From: Eubacteriaceae bacterium
GTDB lineage: Bacteria > Bacillota > Clostridia > Peptostreptococcales > Anaerovoracaceae
DNA: 64,000 bases
Assembly: GCA_902362805.1 (NCBI GenBank)
Contig: CABIXY010000002.1
Location: forward strand, 744,001-808,000
Reading direction: 5' to 3'
A program made the position numbers and the translations under genes. Shown piece after piece: positions 35,066 to 44,335 of the stretch (its first letter is position 1; each line of letters opens with the position of its first letter). A model generated the notes under the pieces. It worked only from the letters and a program-made list of their open reading frames with translations. It made no database searches and was not told the DNA's origin.

Positions 35066-36262
35066 TTAACATGATATCATAGACAAACAATCATCAGCAG
35101 GTTTTACATCGACTAATTTTCCATCTCTGTAAAAGGCTGCAGATACAGTCTGTTCTACACGTAAATTTTGATATAGCAGATTTTGACGAGTGATATCCTG
35201 ACGATAGATTTTCCACTGACCTGAAAGTTTCTGTTCTAATTCCCCAACCATTTCAAGGTCCTCATTGTCGTATGGGTTGTAGAAAAGGAAGGCGATATTG
35301 CCAGAACTCTCGTTCAGAATTCCCTGTATTTGATTCAGTTCTTTCACATAACGCTCGGATGCCACTGCCGCCACAGCGCCGTTGGCTGCAGAGGTAACGA
35401 CCTGCCTTAAAAAAGTCTGTGTGCAATCACCTGCAGCATAAAGGCCAGGCAGACTGGTTTCCATCTTTTCATTGACCTGTATATATCCGCTGTGGTCACA
35501 GGTCACTAAATCGCGAACCATATCTGTCTGAGGGACCATACCGACAAATAAGAATAGCCCTTCACTTGGTACCACACTCTCTTCGCCGGTATCCACTCGC
35601 TTTAAGGCAAGGGACTCTACGTGCTCTTCACCTTTGATTGCCGCTACCGTCGTATTCCAGACAAAATCAATCTTTGGATTCTTGTAAGCATGCTCTGCCG
35701 CCACTTCGTTGCAATCCAGATGTCCCTCTTCATGAAGAACGATGATGGAAACCTTTGAAGCGAAATCTGTCAGATAATCTGCCTCCTCCACCGCCTGATC
35801 GCCTGATCCGAGAACGTAAATCTCCTTTTCTTTGAAAAACTCTGCATCACAGGTTGCGCAGTAAGCGACGCCGTGACCAGTAAATTCTTTTTCTCCTTCA
35901 ATTCCCAGTTCTCGTGGTTTGGTTCCCAGATCCAGAATGACGCTGCGTGCCAGAAAATCGCCTCTTCGCTTGGTACTGACAGTGAAAAGATTCCCTTCTT
36001 TTTTTATGCTGGTCACTGTGGTGCGTTTTAACTCCACCGTCGGATGGCTGGAGGCATGTTCGTGAAATCTTTCCATCAGATGCTGTCCGCTGTCTACCAA
36101 CGTCCCAGGATAGTTACGAACTTCATAGGTATCATTGATTCTGCCGCCATAGCTTCCTTTCTCCAGCAGTAAAGTCTGGCGTTCAGATCTTCCGGCATAG
36201 ATTGCAGCGGATAGGCCAGCGGGACCACCCCCTACAATTATCAGATCATAAATTTTCTCCAT
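35066..36262 (-). CDS. Thioredoxin-reductase-like flavoprotein with C-terminal extension
   Basis: FAD/NAD(P)H pyridine nucleotide-disulfide oxidoreductase. FAD site VGGGPAGLSAAIYAGR at the N-terminus, redox pair C135-A-T-C138, second Rossmann loop VLGSGDQAVEEADYL (GSGDQA departs from the usual GGGNSA), and GLYAAGDCTQTFLRQV. TrxB ends near residue 310; here 88 further residues follow, with predicted thioredoxin-like order (NIAFLFYNPYDNED, then YRQDITRQ, then SAAFYRDGKLV) but no CxxC. It lies 13 bp upstream of the arylsulfotransferase-thioredoxin gene and probably reduces its CTHC pair. Confidence 0.88.
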   Translation of the reverse strand: MEKIYDLIIVGGGPAGLSAAIYAGRSERQTLLLEKGSYGGRINDTYEVRNYPGTLVDSGQHLMERFHEHASSHPTVELKRTTVTSIKKEGNLFTVSTKRRGDFLARSVILDLGTKPRELGIEGEKEFTGHGVAYCATCDAEFFKEKEIYVLGSGDQAVEEADYLTDFASKVSIIVLHEEGHLDCNEVAAEHAYKNPKIDFVWNTTVAAIKGEEHVESLALKRVDTGEESVVPSEGLFLFVGMVPQTDMVRDLVTCDHSGYIQVNEKMETSLPGLYAAGDCTQTFLRQVVTSAANGAVAAVASERYVKELNQIQGILNESSGNIAFLFYNPYDNEDLEMVGELEQKLSGQWKIYRQDITRQNLLYQNLRVEQTVSAAFYRDGKLVDVKPADDCLSMISC

Positions 36263-36273
36263 ACTCTCATCTC

Positions 36274-37695
36274 CTAAATCCTTTTAATTATTTTTCTATC
36301 CCCTGTCAGCACCCAGAATATGCAAATTCCGGTGAGAATCAGGCAGTAAAACGCTGTGCTGAATACTTGAAAAGGTGTAACATGGGGTAAAAAGCTGTTA
36401 TGCTGTACCATCTCATTGATGATGGTTACGCTTCCCATGACGAAAGCGCTGTTAATAGGAACAATGGCGCTGACATTGGTTGCGCCCGCCATCAGCAAGA
36501 TACTTCGCCGCTCCGGTGTAATATCGCTGGCCTGGCCGATGCGGTCGGCTGCATCACCAAACATGAGGATTGAAGGTAATACACAGCCTGCCAGCAGAAT
36601 ATTGATGATAACTGTGCAAGCCATCAAAACAGCCTCTGCTCCTCTCTTTGTTTTGGTGAAATCTCGTGATAAGATGAAATCGCAGCACTTCTCCAACATG
36701 CCGCCGTCTACAGCGACCGCAATCAAGCCGTAAAGTAAAATTGTAGATACAGTTACATCCAACATGCCGTAGATACCCTCAAAGACCACACCTGTCAAAG
36801 ACCCTGTTGCATAGTCTATATGAATGATATCGGAAAAGCTGAACAATCTGCCAGCCAATCCGACTAGCAAACCGGTAACAATTCCAAAAGAGAGACCCAT
36901 AAAAAGATTTCCGGTTTTAAAGCAAATAGCCAGCAAAACCCCAATCGGTATCAACATCAAAAGCCCTTCTGGCTGCGAATAATTTCCGATCTCACTGAGA
37001 TCTCCAGGCTTTCCATCAAAAGCGCCAAAGAGATAATAGAGGAGAATGGAAGCTGCGCCTGCTGCCAGAATATACGGCGTTCTCTTTTTCATGGTATGCA
37101 GGAGGTCCGCCGGATCACCGGTGGCCTTGTCGTGCTGGATCATAACCGTGGTATTGATTACCTGTGAACTGGGCGAAAGGGCGTCTCCAAAGAAAATACC
37201 GCTGATCAATGCGCCAGTGAGCATGGCTGGACTTGCTCCCAGCAGGATTCCTGGCGGATAGAAAATCGGAATCACTGCGAACAGCGCTGCGATGGGCGCT
37301 CCAGCACCCATGGATATGATCGCAGATGCCAGAAAGCTGAAAACAACGAAACCGCTGCCCGCAATGCCTAAATGCAGACTGAGCCAGACAAATCCTCCCC
37401 CAATGTTTCCCGTGCTCATCACCTTTGAAAAAATACCGATGATCAGGAAAATAAAGATTAATCGTGCGTTTGCATATTGGGCAAGACCGTGAATGATGGA
37501 ATCCCAGTATTTACCTCTGTTCTTGCAAAGGAAGAACCCCGTCATTAGAGATATCATCGCAGAAAAAATCAATCCCTTCATCGAATAGTAGTGAAATCCA
37601 ATGGAAAAGACACCGCCAAGAAAGATGTAAAGACAGAAAGGAAACATAGCAAAGGTTTGACTTTTCCAGAAAATCAATTTCGGCTTTTCATTCAT
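36274..37695 (-). CDS. NhaC family Na+/H+ antiporter
   Basis: Membrane antiporter of the NhaC family with about 11-12 hydrophobic segments. Typical motifs: GAGAPIAALFAVIPIFYP, GALISGIFFGDALSPSSQVINTT (quoted in part: FFGDALSPSS), and GATNVSAIVPINSAFVMG. Relatives exchange Na+/H+ or malate-lactate. The ATG at 37695, after GGAGGTGGTCATC, is preferred to one at 37716 that would overlap the ribosome site. First gene of the redox operon; an organic-acid or sulfonate substrate is possible. Confidence 0.88.
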   Translation of the reverse strand: MNEKPKLIFWKSQTFAMFPFCLYIFLGGVFSIGFHYYSMKGLIFSAMISLMTGFFLCKNRGKYWDSIIHGLAQYANARLIFIFLIIGIFSKVMSTGNIGGGFVWLSLHLGIAGSGFVVFSFLASAIISMGAGAPIAALFAVIPIFYPPGILLGASPAMLTGALISGIFFGDALSPSSQVINTTVMIQHDKATGDPADLLHTMKKRTPYILAAGAASILLYYLFGAFDGKPGDLSEIGNYSQPEGLLMLIPIGVLLAICFKTGNLFMGLSFGIVTGLLVGLAGRLFSFSDIIHIDYATGSLTGVVFEGIYGMLDVTVSTILLYGLIAVAVDGGMLEKCCDFILSRDFTKTKRGAEAVLMACTVIINILLAGCVLPSILMFGDAADRIGQASDITPERRSILLMAGATNVSAIVPINSAFVMGSVTIINEMVQHNSFLPHVTPFQVFSTAFYCLILTGICIFWVLTGDRKIIKRI

Positions 37696-37866
37696 GATGA
37701 CCACCTCCAGGTTCAAAGGTCTCTTTTAGTTAAAATTATAACAGGGATATTTTTTTCTGCCTGTCGGCACACCAACACTTTCGTTTTTTTGTTTAAAAAA
37801 TAACATAGACCTTTTAAACTATGTCTGAACAAGGAATGAAATACCTAAATATGCACAATAAAAGAA

Positions 37867-37892
37867 CAAGCTTCCTGTTTATTGGAAGCTTG
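37867..37892 (-). terminator. Terminator after zinc-ribbon gene
   Basis: On the minus strand CAAGCTTCC pairs with GGAAGCTTG around an 8-nt loop, followed by TTCTTTTA. Confidence 0.8.
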
Positions 37893-37919
37893 CCCATATA
37901 ACTGATGATCCTTTTTTCT

Positions 37920-38291
37920 CTATCGTTCTAGTCTTGCTCCACATGCACCGCAGAACCTGGTTCCCGGCGGATTGCTCTCTCCACAATGATTGCAATAAAC
38001 GGGCTGCTCGCCGCAGCATTCTTGCACCGGCGGTTCGCACTGTTCTGACTGCAGTCTCTCAATCTCCTGCCTTGCTGCCAGGATGCAGTGATACAATTCG
38101 CAGATCTCAGAATCTGGCTCCATGCCGCAGTCCAATCTCTTTACGATAATTTCGCCAATCTGACAGGTATAATCCTGTATTTTCTTTTCTTCGCGATTAA
38201 CAGTAATCGCCGTCTTTCCACTTTCAATTGCGCTGCTGGCTTTTTCCGTTGCAGTCGCAGCCAGATCATTTAATTTGTCAAAAAATGCCAT
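37920..38291 (-). CDS. Zinc-ribbon protein with helical N-terminus
   Basis: A 123-residue protein: N-terminal amphipathic helix (FFDKLNDLAATATEKASSAIESGKT in the family form, here given in part), a coiled-coil-like middle (ILAARQEIERLQSEQ) and a C-terminal double-zinc ribbon (YCNHCGESNPPGTRFCGACGARLER). Similar small zinc-ribbon proteins are common in Firmicutes without a fixed role. It lies 16 bp after the Na/Pi cotransporter gene. Confidence 0.82.
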   Translation of the reverse strand: MAFFDKLNDLAATATEKASSAIESGKTAITVNREEKKIQDYTCQIGEIIVKRLDCGMEPDSEICELYHCILAARQEIERLQSEQCEPPVQECCGEQPVYCNHCGESNPPGTRFCGACGARLER

Positions 38292-38307
38292 ATTTCCCTA
38301 CCTCCTA

Positions 38308-40068
38308 TTACATGACTGGATCCAGATATTGTTTTTCGTAGTAAACTTTCATCGCTTTGTATTCGTCTGCTTCTCGATTAAAGACTTCGCTCTTATGGGT
38401 ATCCAGACTTTCTTTAATGATTCTCTGGTGAAGGTGCATGGAAATATTGACACAATGGTCAGAGATTCTTTCCATATTTGTCAGGACTTCTATGTATGAG
38501 ATACCGCCTTCTGTGGTGCAGGCGCCGTTCTGCAGTCTGACAATTCGCTTTGACTTGAGCGTTTCTACCATATCATCTACCACATCTTCTAAAGGCCCTA
38601 TCTTGTGACATACGCTTTCTTTTTCCTGCTGATAAGCAGTCGCTGTAGTATCCATCGCCTCACCTACTGCCCTGGTCAGGAAGTCCAATTCAAAAAGAGC
38701 GTCTTTTGAAAAGCCAATCTCCTGTTCCATATTATATTCCGCCACTTCTAAAAGGTTCATACAGTGATCGCCGATGCGTTCAAAATCGCCTACCGTATGC
38801 ATGAATTCTGTGACCAGCCGATTGTCTTCTCCCACTAAATGCTGCTCCGTAATCTTGACGAGATATTCCCCTAGAACACTTTCCGTCTTATCCAGGAAGC
38901 GTTCATTTTCTCTGACCTTTTCGGCGCTTTCAGAATCGTATTGATACAGGCAGGCAGTGCAGAGCTTGTAATTCTCCATCACAGCGTCAGTCATCGATAC
39001 CATGACCTTCTTGCATTGCTCCAGCGCAACAGATGGATTCTGTACAAAGATAGGATCCAGTAATGCCAATTCTTCATCTATCTTTGAGACATTCTTATCC
39101 TTGACGACTTTCTTCGCAAAGGTAATCAATATATTGACGCAAGGCAGCATGACGAGGCAGGTTACCAGATTAAACAGTGTGTGGAAATCCGCAATCCTTC
39201 CTCGATTTACCGGCTCGTCCCAAAAACTGAAACCGATCATCGCCTGATACACATAAATCGCAGTCAGAAACAGGATGGCTCCCATAATGGACATGGTAAT
39301 GTCAATGCAGACCGCCCTGCGGGAGTTTTTGTTGGTTCCTATACTGGCAAGAAGCACGGTGACACACTTGCCGATATTCTGTCCGATGACGATCGGCGCC
39401 GCCATGGAAAATGTAATGGCGCCAGTTGCTGACATAGCCTGCAGAACGCCGACAGAAGCAGAAGAACTCTGCAGTAAAATCGTCACACACATACCTGCAA
39501 TGACCCCCAGTACAGGGTTGGTCAGCACCAAAAACAGTTCCATAAATTCGGGAGAACTGGCCAGCGGTTTAAAGCTGGATTCCATCATACTCATGCCGAT
39601 GAATAAGATTCCCAATCCTACAGCAATACCAGCCTTATCCTTGGTCTTGTTCTTTTTGGAAATGAGCATTACAAATGCGCCTATGACAACGCAGATAGGC
39701 GCAAATGAAGCTGGTTTCAGCATTTGAAGTATGAGATTATCATTGTTGATATCGCCCAGTCTCAGAATCTGAGCGGTGATTGTCGTACCGATATTGGCTC
39801 CCATAATGACTGGTACTGCCTGCATCAGTTTGAGAATCCCTGCATTGAGAAAGCCGATGACCATGATAATGGTAGCAGAAGAGCTCTGAATGACGGCTGT
39901 CACGCCAGCTCCCAACAGAACGCCCTTTCCTTTGCTGCTAGTCAATTTCTCTAATGTCTTTTCCATCTTGGCTCCGGCAAATCTCTCTAAAGACTGCCCC
40001 ATCAATTTCATTCCATAAAGGAACAAACCGATACCACCCAGCATCGTAAGTATTGATTGTAAATCCAA
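38308..40068 (-). CDS. Na/Pi cotransporter with PhoU domain
   Basis: A 586-residue NptA/YjbB-type phosphate carrier. Two inverted Na/Pi repeats carry the QSSSA motifs (VIQSSSATIIMVIGF and LLQSSSASVGVLQAMSA, quoted in part), then cytoplasmic PhoU-like helical repeats (about 345-570; e.g. DFERIGDHCMNL and NMERISDHCVNI). Starts at TTG 40068 behind GGAGAG. It may act in phosphate export or uptake; PhoU repeats suggest sensing of intracellular phosphate or metal. Confidence 0.92.
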   Translation of the reverse strand: MDLQSILTMLGGIGLFLYGMKLMGQSLERFAGAKMEKTLEKLTSSKGKGVLLGAGVTAVIQSSSATIIMVIGFLNAGILKLMQAVPVIMGANIGTTITAQILRLGDINNDNLILQMLKPASFAPICVVIGAFVMLISKKNKTKDKAGIAVGLGILFIGMSMMESSFKPLASSPEFMELFLVLTNPVLGVIAGMCVTILLQSSSASVGVLQAMSATGAITFSMAAPIVIGQNIGKCVTVLLASIGTNKNSRRAVCIDITMSIMGAILFLTAIYVYQAMIGFSFWDEPVNRGRIADFHTLFNLVTCLVMLPCVNILITFAKKVVKDKNVSKIDEELALLDPIFVQNPSVALEQCKKVMVSMTDAVMENYKLCTACLYQYDSESAEKVRENERFLDKTESVLGEYLVKITEQHLVGEDNRLVTEFMHTVGDFERIGDHCMNLLEVAEYNMEQEIGFSKDALFELDFLTRAVGEAMDTTATAYQQEKESVCHKIGPLEDVVDDMVETLKSKRIVRLQNGACTTEGGISYIEVLTNMERISDHCVNISMHLHQRIIKESLDTHKSEVFNREADEYKAMKVYYEKQYLDPVM

Positions 40069-40104
40069 TGTTTCTCTCCATACGTAATTTTGTCGTTAAG
40101 ACAA

Positions 40105-41220
40105 TTATACTATATCATTCACTGTCTTTTCAACTAAAGTGTCAATTTTTTCAAAATTCATGTTTCTAACGTACATTTTTTCTACCAGATCGTGGTGTTC
40201 TTTTGCCCTTGACAAAGCTGAAATACTTTCATTCAGCATCATGCTGTAGAGTTTTGACAATTTGCTCAGCAATCCCGCATTCTTTTCTGCATAATAGGCA
40301 CTGAGGTAATCGTTGATGTCGATCATGGTAATTTCACGGCGGTCCTCTTCTCCTGTATAGATTTCCCATGGCTCCAGATCGTGCCATTTGTTAGCGGTTG
40401 TAAAGGCTACGCCAATTTCAGGAATCAGCAGATGCTCAATTTTTCTCTTTGGATCCATCGGGCAGTAATATGCTTCCACATCAAAACCTCTATAGACCGC
40501 TCCATCGAGCAGAATATTCATAAAGCTGATATTGCTGTATCCTTCCGGCACATTGATTAAGTAGATTTTTTTCATCGGCTGCAACAGGGATTTCACATAA
40601 GAAACGGTTCCATTCGGTGTGATTCCTGTGGCAAAGAAACGCTTGATGTTCCCCGCCTTGATAGAAATATCATATTTCTTATATTCCCTTGCGATAATAT
40701 CTGCCGCTAACTTGTAAATTTCTGATATTTCAATTCCTTCATCGTTGATGTTTGAAAGATTATCATAGATGCACTTTGCTGATGCCATGTAGTTATAAGC
40801 GATCTTATACCATCTGGAACACTCCTCATTATAGCTGATGATGTCTTCCTTCTGATCAGCAATTTTTTTATCATTCCAAAAATCGCCGAAATTGATGATG
40901 GAATCCACCGCTCCAGGGGTGATGGGATCGATGATATGGGGACTGGTACCGTCGATAAAGGCAAGCTTCTTATCTGTGACGACAATTCCGTCCAGAGAAT
41001 TTTCATCTGCTGAGCAGTGTAAAAAATCCACGCTTTCACCTGCTTCTGCCAGGCGTTCTCCTACCTTCTTTAAAAATGTCGACTTTCCTGTGCCCGGACC
41101 GCCTTTGATGCAGATAATCTTTTCTGCTTCTCTCTGTCCGAGAATGTATCCGTAGTAAGAAAAAAATCCCTCAGGTGTGTTATTTCCAGGGAAATAGTGA
41201 CGTTCAATAGACAAATTCAT
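40105..41220 (-). CDS. PRK06851-type ATPase
   Basis: A 371-residue P-loop protein. Walker A GGPGTGKST near residue 42 and a following FLHCSADENSLDGIVV segment; a distinctive IDGTSPHIIDPITPGAVDSIINFGDFWN stretch (parts: IDGTSPH, PGAVDSI) is typical of the Clostridia family with no assigned function. The ATG follows GGAGGAATG closely. Monocistronic between the DUF975 terminator and the phosphate carrier. Confidence 0.85.
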   Translation of the reverse strand: MNLSIERHYFPGNNTPEGFFSYYGYILGQREAEKIICIKGGPGTGKSTFLKKVGERLAEAGESVDFLHCSADENSLDGIVVTDKKLAFIDGTSPHIIDPITPGAVDSIINFGDFWNDKKIADQKEDIISYNEECSRWYKIAYNYMASAKCIYDNLSNINDEGIEISEIYKLAADIIAREYKKYDISIKAGNIKRFFATGITPNGTVSYVKSLLQPMKKIYLINVPEGYSNISFMNILLDGAVYRGFDVEAYYCPMDPKRKIEHLLIPEIGVAFTTANKWHDLEPWEIYTGEEDRREITMIDINDYLSAYYAEKNAGLLSKLSKLYSMMLNESISALSRAKEHHDLVEKMYVRNMNFEKIDTLVEKTVNDIV

Positions 41221-41284
41221 TCCTCCATTCCTTTTTCTCTATTTATAATATGTGCCCTTGCTTGTCAGTTGTTACAGCAAAGAA

Positions 41285-41317
41285 AAAAACGCTCTGCGAT
41301 TCTATCGCAAAGCGTTT
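41285..41317 (-). terminator. Terminator after DUF975 gene
   Basis: On the minus strand AAACGCT-TTGCGAT pairs with ATCGCA-AGCGTTT, followed by TTTTCTTT. Confidence 0.85.
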
Positions 41318-41329
41318 CTGTAATTTTGA

Positions 41330-42097
41330 TTAGAAATTGTAATCACTTTCTGAAAACTGCGGTTTTGCCACCAGATTGCCTGTGGCTAAATCATAAAATG
41401 CCGCTCTGGCCGTATAGAGATACGCCATGACAAACATGTTCGGAATATCGAAAACCACGGTTAAAATGATACCGAGGATACCGTTTGAAAAGAGTTCATA
41501 AGGCATAAATGCCGCTGGAAGTGCAGCAAGAATCAGCCAGCCGATGAAGGACAGACATAGGCAGAAGAATCTGGCCTTGTTGCCGTTCATCAGGAACTTG
41601 GTCTCGTTCATGCACTCCATAATGCCCTTTTCGGGATGGTCCGCCAGAATGAAAAATGCCTGACTGTAGCGGACAGCAGCGATGATGCCAGGAATGACGA
41701 AAAGCAGCGACCACAGGAATGTAAAAAAGCCGACGACGATCATCAGTCCAAAGGCCTTGATAAAATACTCAAATCCGTTAAAAATATATCCTGGATTGAT
41801 ATCTTTCTTTCTGAAAAATGCCAGTATAAAACTGCAAATTCCCAGCGTAAAAGCACCCATTAAAATGGTGTTATATAGGTTTGCTACATATGACAGAGAG
41901 ATATTCTGTTCTAAAATTTCGTTATAATAGTTCATGGCGGCATTCGGAAGCAATAATGACAATAGATTTGGAATGGTCGTGGTCATCACATAAAACACAA
42001 AATATCCTACTGCCACCATGGGCCAGTTACCTCTCAAAGCATTTCTGGCAATTGCTCTAATCTCAGAAGATGTTTCTCTTACTATAATATTATTCAT
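41330..42097 (-). CDS. DUF975 integral membrane protein
   Basis: A 255-residue protein with about six hydrophobic segments, of the DUF975 family (glycerophosphoryl diester phosphodiesterase membrane-domain-like). N-terminal SEIRAIARNALRGNW and the ILADHPEKGIMECMNETKFLM cytoplasmic loop (parts: DHPEKGIMEC) are the family's marks. AAGGAG precedes the ATG. Divergent from thiN; role unknown. Confidence 0.87.
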   Translation of the reverse strand: MNNIIVRETSSEIRAIARNALRGNWPMVAVGYFVFYVMTTTIPNLLSLLLPNAAMNYYNEILEQNISLSYVANLYNTILMGAFTLGICSFILAFFRKKDINPGYIFNGFEYFIKAFGLMIVVGFFTFLWSLLFVIPGIIAAVRYSQAFFILADHPEKGIMECMNETKFLMNGNKARFFCLCLSFIGWLILAALPAAFMPYELFSNGILGIILTVVFDIPNMFVMAYLYTARAAFYDLATGNLVAKPQFSESDYNF

Positions 42098-42178
42098 CTT
42101 TAAACTCCTTATTTTAATACTAACAAAAATATTATATAATAATTACAGAACAAATACAAATGAAATCGGAGAATTCAC

Positions 42179-42805
42179 ATGCTAAAAGCCTTAATCATTA
42201 CATCTCACATAGACCATTTGGAACAGGTTTCCATAGATTTTACATCTTTTGATACCATCATCTGCGCCGACGGTGGTTTTTTGCTTGCTCAGAAACTGGG
42301 TCTCGTGCCAGATCTTTTAATCGGCGATTATGACTCTTGCGATCAGCCTGAGGATCAGGATGTCATCAAACTCCCTATGGAAAAGGATATGACCGACAGC
42401 GAAGCTGCTATCGACCTGGCAGTTTCAAGAGGAGCCAGTCATATCACCGTGTTAGGCGGCCTCGGGGGGCGCTTTGACCACACCATGGGCAATATGGGTA
42501 TGCTGGCAAAATACTGCGGCAAAATACTGCACTTGGCCTTTGTCGATGGTCAAAACTACGTCTTCATGGCGACACCTGGCACAATTTCGGTGCCGAAAAA
42601 TGCATATCGCTTTTTAGGTCTCATCAGTTATGGCGACAGCGCCAAAGGCGTCACCCTGCGCGGGGTAAAATATCCCCTCACCGATCACTGCCTTACAAAC
42701 ACCACTACCCTGGGAGTAAGCAACGAAATCACAGAAGAAAACGCAGCGATTACCTTTTCCAGTGGAAAACTTTTGATCATCTTATCAAAAGATGTCAGCC
42801 AATAG
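42179..42805 (+). CDS. thiN: Thiamine diphosphokinase
   Basis: Converts thiamine to thiamine diphosphate using ATP. Motifs: IICADGGFLLAQ, LLIGDYDSC, EKDMTDSEAAIDLA, GGLGGRFDHTMGN. The C-terminal thiamine-binding half contains GLISYGDSAKGV and TTTLGVSNEI. 208 residues. CGGAG precedes the ATG. It overlaps nothing but is 13 bp from thiT, giving an uptake-plus-activation pair. No TPP riboswitch is seen in the 81-bp upstream gap. Confidence 0.94.
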   Translation: MLKALIITSHIDHLEQVSIDFTSFDTIICADGGFLLAQKLGLVPDLLIGDYDSCDQPEDQDVIKLPMEKDMTDSEAAIDLAVSRGASHITVLGGLGGRFDHTMGNMGMLAKYCGKILHLAFVDGQNYVFMATPGTISVPKNAYRFLGLISYGDSAKGVTLRGVKYPLTDHCLTNTTTLGVSNEITEENAAITFSSGKLLIILSKDVSQ

Positions 42806-42818
42806 AACAGGAGTTCAT

Positions 42819-43460
42819 ATGTTTAAAAATCTACAGGGATTCTTTGAATCCACTACTGGCCAAATCCTTACCATCGGCATGATTATTTTATTCTTCGCCC
42901 TTATTTTAATTCCTGGCAAGGGACAGAAAAGTAATAAAGCAGATACAAAAGCTTTGACAGTTTCCGCCTTGATGGTTGCATTAGCTATGGGGCTCAATCA
43001 GCTGACTATATTTAAGATGCCTCAGGGCGGCAGTATCACCCTTTTGTCTATGTTGCCAATTGCCATCTGTTCCTATTTGCTGGGAACCAGGCGTGGCGTC
43101 ATAGCTGGTATGTGTCTGGGACTTTTAGATCTTATCTTTCATTCTTATGTGATTCATCCTGTGCAGTTTCTCGTAGATTATCCTCTCGCCTTCGGTGCTT
43201 TAGGGCTCGGCGGCGTGTTCGGCAATCAGAAAAATGGCCTGGTGAAAGGATATATTCTCGGCGTATTCGGCAGATATCTCTGTGCCGTATTCTCCGGCAC
43301 TGTCTTTTTCGGAGCCTATGCGCCGGAAGGCTTTAGCCCTTTGACCTGGTCTCTGTGGTACAACCTGACTTATCTAGCGGCAGAAGCAATCATCACTGTG
43401 ATAATTATTTCTCTTCCGCCAGTAAAGAAAGCGTTAGAAGGGTTGAAAAAACAGATGTAA
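42819..43460 (+). CDS. thiT: ECF thiamine transporter substrate-binding protein
   Basis: S component of an energy-coupling-factor transporter for thiamine, six hydrophobic segments, 213 residues. ThiT marks: ALTVSALMVALAMGLNQ, LPIAICSYLLGTRRGVIAGMCLGLLD (parts), YPLAFGALG and the thiamine-pocket AYAPEGFSPLTWSLWYN (given in part). ATG at 42819 follows CAGGAG. The shared ECF module (ecfA/ecfT) is elsewhere. Confidence 0.93.
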   Translation: MFKNLQGFFESTTGQILTIGMIILFFALILIPGKGQKSNKADTKALTVSALMVALAMGLNQLTIFKMPQGGSITLLSMLPIAICSYLLGTRRGVIAGMCLGLLDLIFHSYVIHPVQFLVDYPLAFGALGLGGVFGNQKNGLVKGYILGVFGRYLCAVFSGTVFFGAYAPEGFSPLTWSLWYNLTYLAAEAIITVIIISLPPVKKALEGLKKQM

Positions 43461-43514
43461 AATGTTATATTATTAACAATAGAATATTTTTCTAAAAGAA
43501 AGGGAGACTTGAAA

Positions 43515-44291
43515 ATGTACGAGAATATCAAATATGAAGTAAATGAAGGTATCGGATATGTTACCATCAACAGACCAAAAGCTCTGAACGCACTGAACAT
43601 GGACGTTCTAACAGATCTCTATGCTGCATTCACTGAAATCGAAGCTGACGAAGCAGTGAAAGCCGTTATCGTAACGGGAGAAGGAAAAGCTTTTGTTGCA
43701 GGTGCTGACATTGCGCAGATGAGTCAACTTAACGCCCTCGAAGGACGTGAAATGATGATTATGGGCCACAAGGTCATGAACCTGATCGAATCCGTTGAGA
43801 AACCAGTTATTGCTGCCGTAAACGGTTTTGCTCTAGGCGGCGGATGTGAACTGGCGATGGCCTGCGATATCAGAATCGCTTCCGAAAAAGCAAAATTCGC
43901 ACAGCCGGAAGTAGGTCTCGGCATTATCCCTGGATTTGGTGGAACGCAGAGACTTGCCAGACTAGTCGGCAAAGGCATGGCAAAATATATGATTATGACT
44001 GCCGAGATGATTTCTGCTGCTGAAGCGTATCGAATCGGTCTGGTCGAAAAGGTTGCTGCGCCAGAAGAACTGATGGACGAAGCCATAAAAGTCGCTAAGA
44101 CCATCGCTTCTAAAGCTCCTATTGCCATTGCAACAGCGAAGAGTGCTATCAACAATGGGTTTGATATGGACATGAAGTCAGCAAGTAAATTTGAAATCGA
44201 AACCTTCACGGCTGCTTTCGGTTCCGAAGATAAGACAGAAGGAATGGCCGCTTTCTTAGAAAAAAGAGCGCCGGAATTCAAGAACAAATAA
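43515..44291 (+). CDS. Crotonase / enoyl-CoA hydratase
   Basis: Hydratase of the crotonase superfamily, likely 3-hydroxybutyryl-CoA dehydratase in butyrate or amino-acid fermentation. Oxyanion-hole segments GKAFVAGADIAQM and NGFALGGGCELAMACD, and the catalytic glutamates in QPEVGLGIIPGFGGTQRL (parts: PEVGLGIIPG) are present. 258 residues from the ATG at 43515 behind AAGGGAG. It stands alone and not in a bcd-etf cluster, so exact pathway is open. Confidence 0.92.
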   Translation: MYENIKYEVNEGIGYVTINRPKALNALNMDVLTDLYAAFTEIEADEAVKAVIVTGEGKAFVAGADIAQMSQLNALEGREMMIMGHKVMNLIESVEKPVIAAVNGFALGGGCELAMACDIRIASEKAKFAQPEVGLGIIPGFGGTQRLARLVGKGMAKYMIMTAEMISAAEAYRIGLVEKVAAPEELMDEAIKVAKTIASKAPIAIATAKSAINNGFDMDMKSASKFEIETFTAAFGSEDKTEGMAAFLEKRAPEFKNK

Positions 44292-44303
44292 GACTACTTA
44301 ATT

Positions 44304-44334
44304 AAAGAGGCTCCGCCATTGGCGGAGCCTCTTT
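44304..44334. terminator. Bidirectional terminator
   Basis: A perfect 14-bp stem, AAAGAGGCTCCGCC against GGCGGAGCCTCTTT, with a 3-nt loop serves the crotonase gene (plus) and the two-component operon (minus). Confidence 0.95.
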
Positions 44335-44335
44335 A

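Noticed and set aside
42098..42178. TPP riboswitch upstream of thiN-thiT
   Set aside because: The 81-bp gap lacks the CTGAGA and GAACCTG-type conserved parts and is too short.
43724..44287. Minus-strand 187-codon frame
   Set aside because: Antisense to the crotonase gene, which has all catalytic motifs and a good start site.
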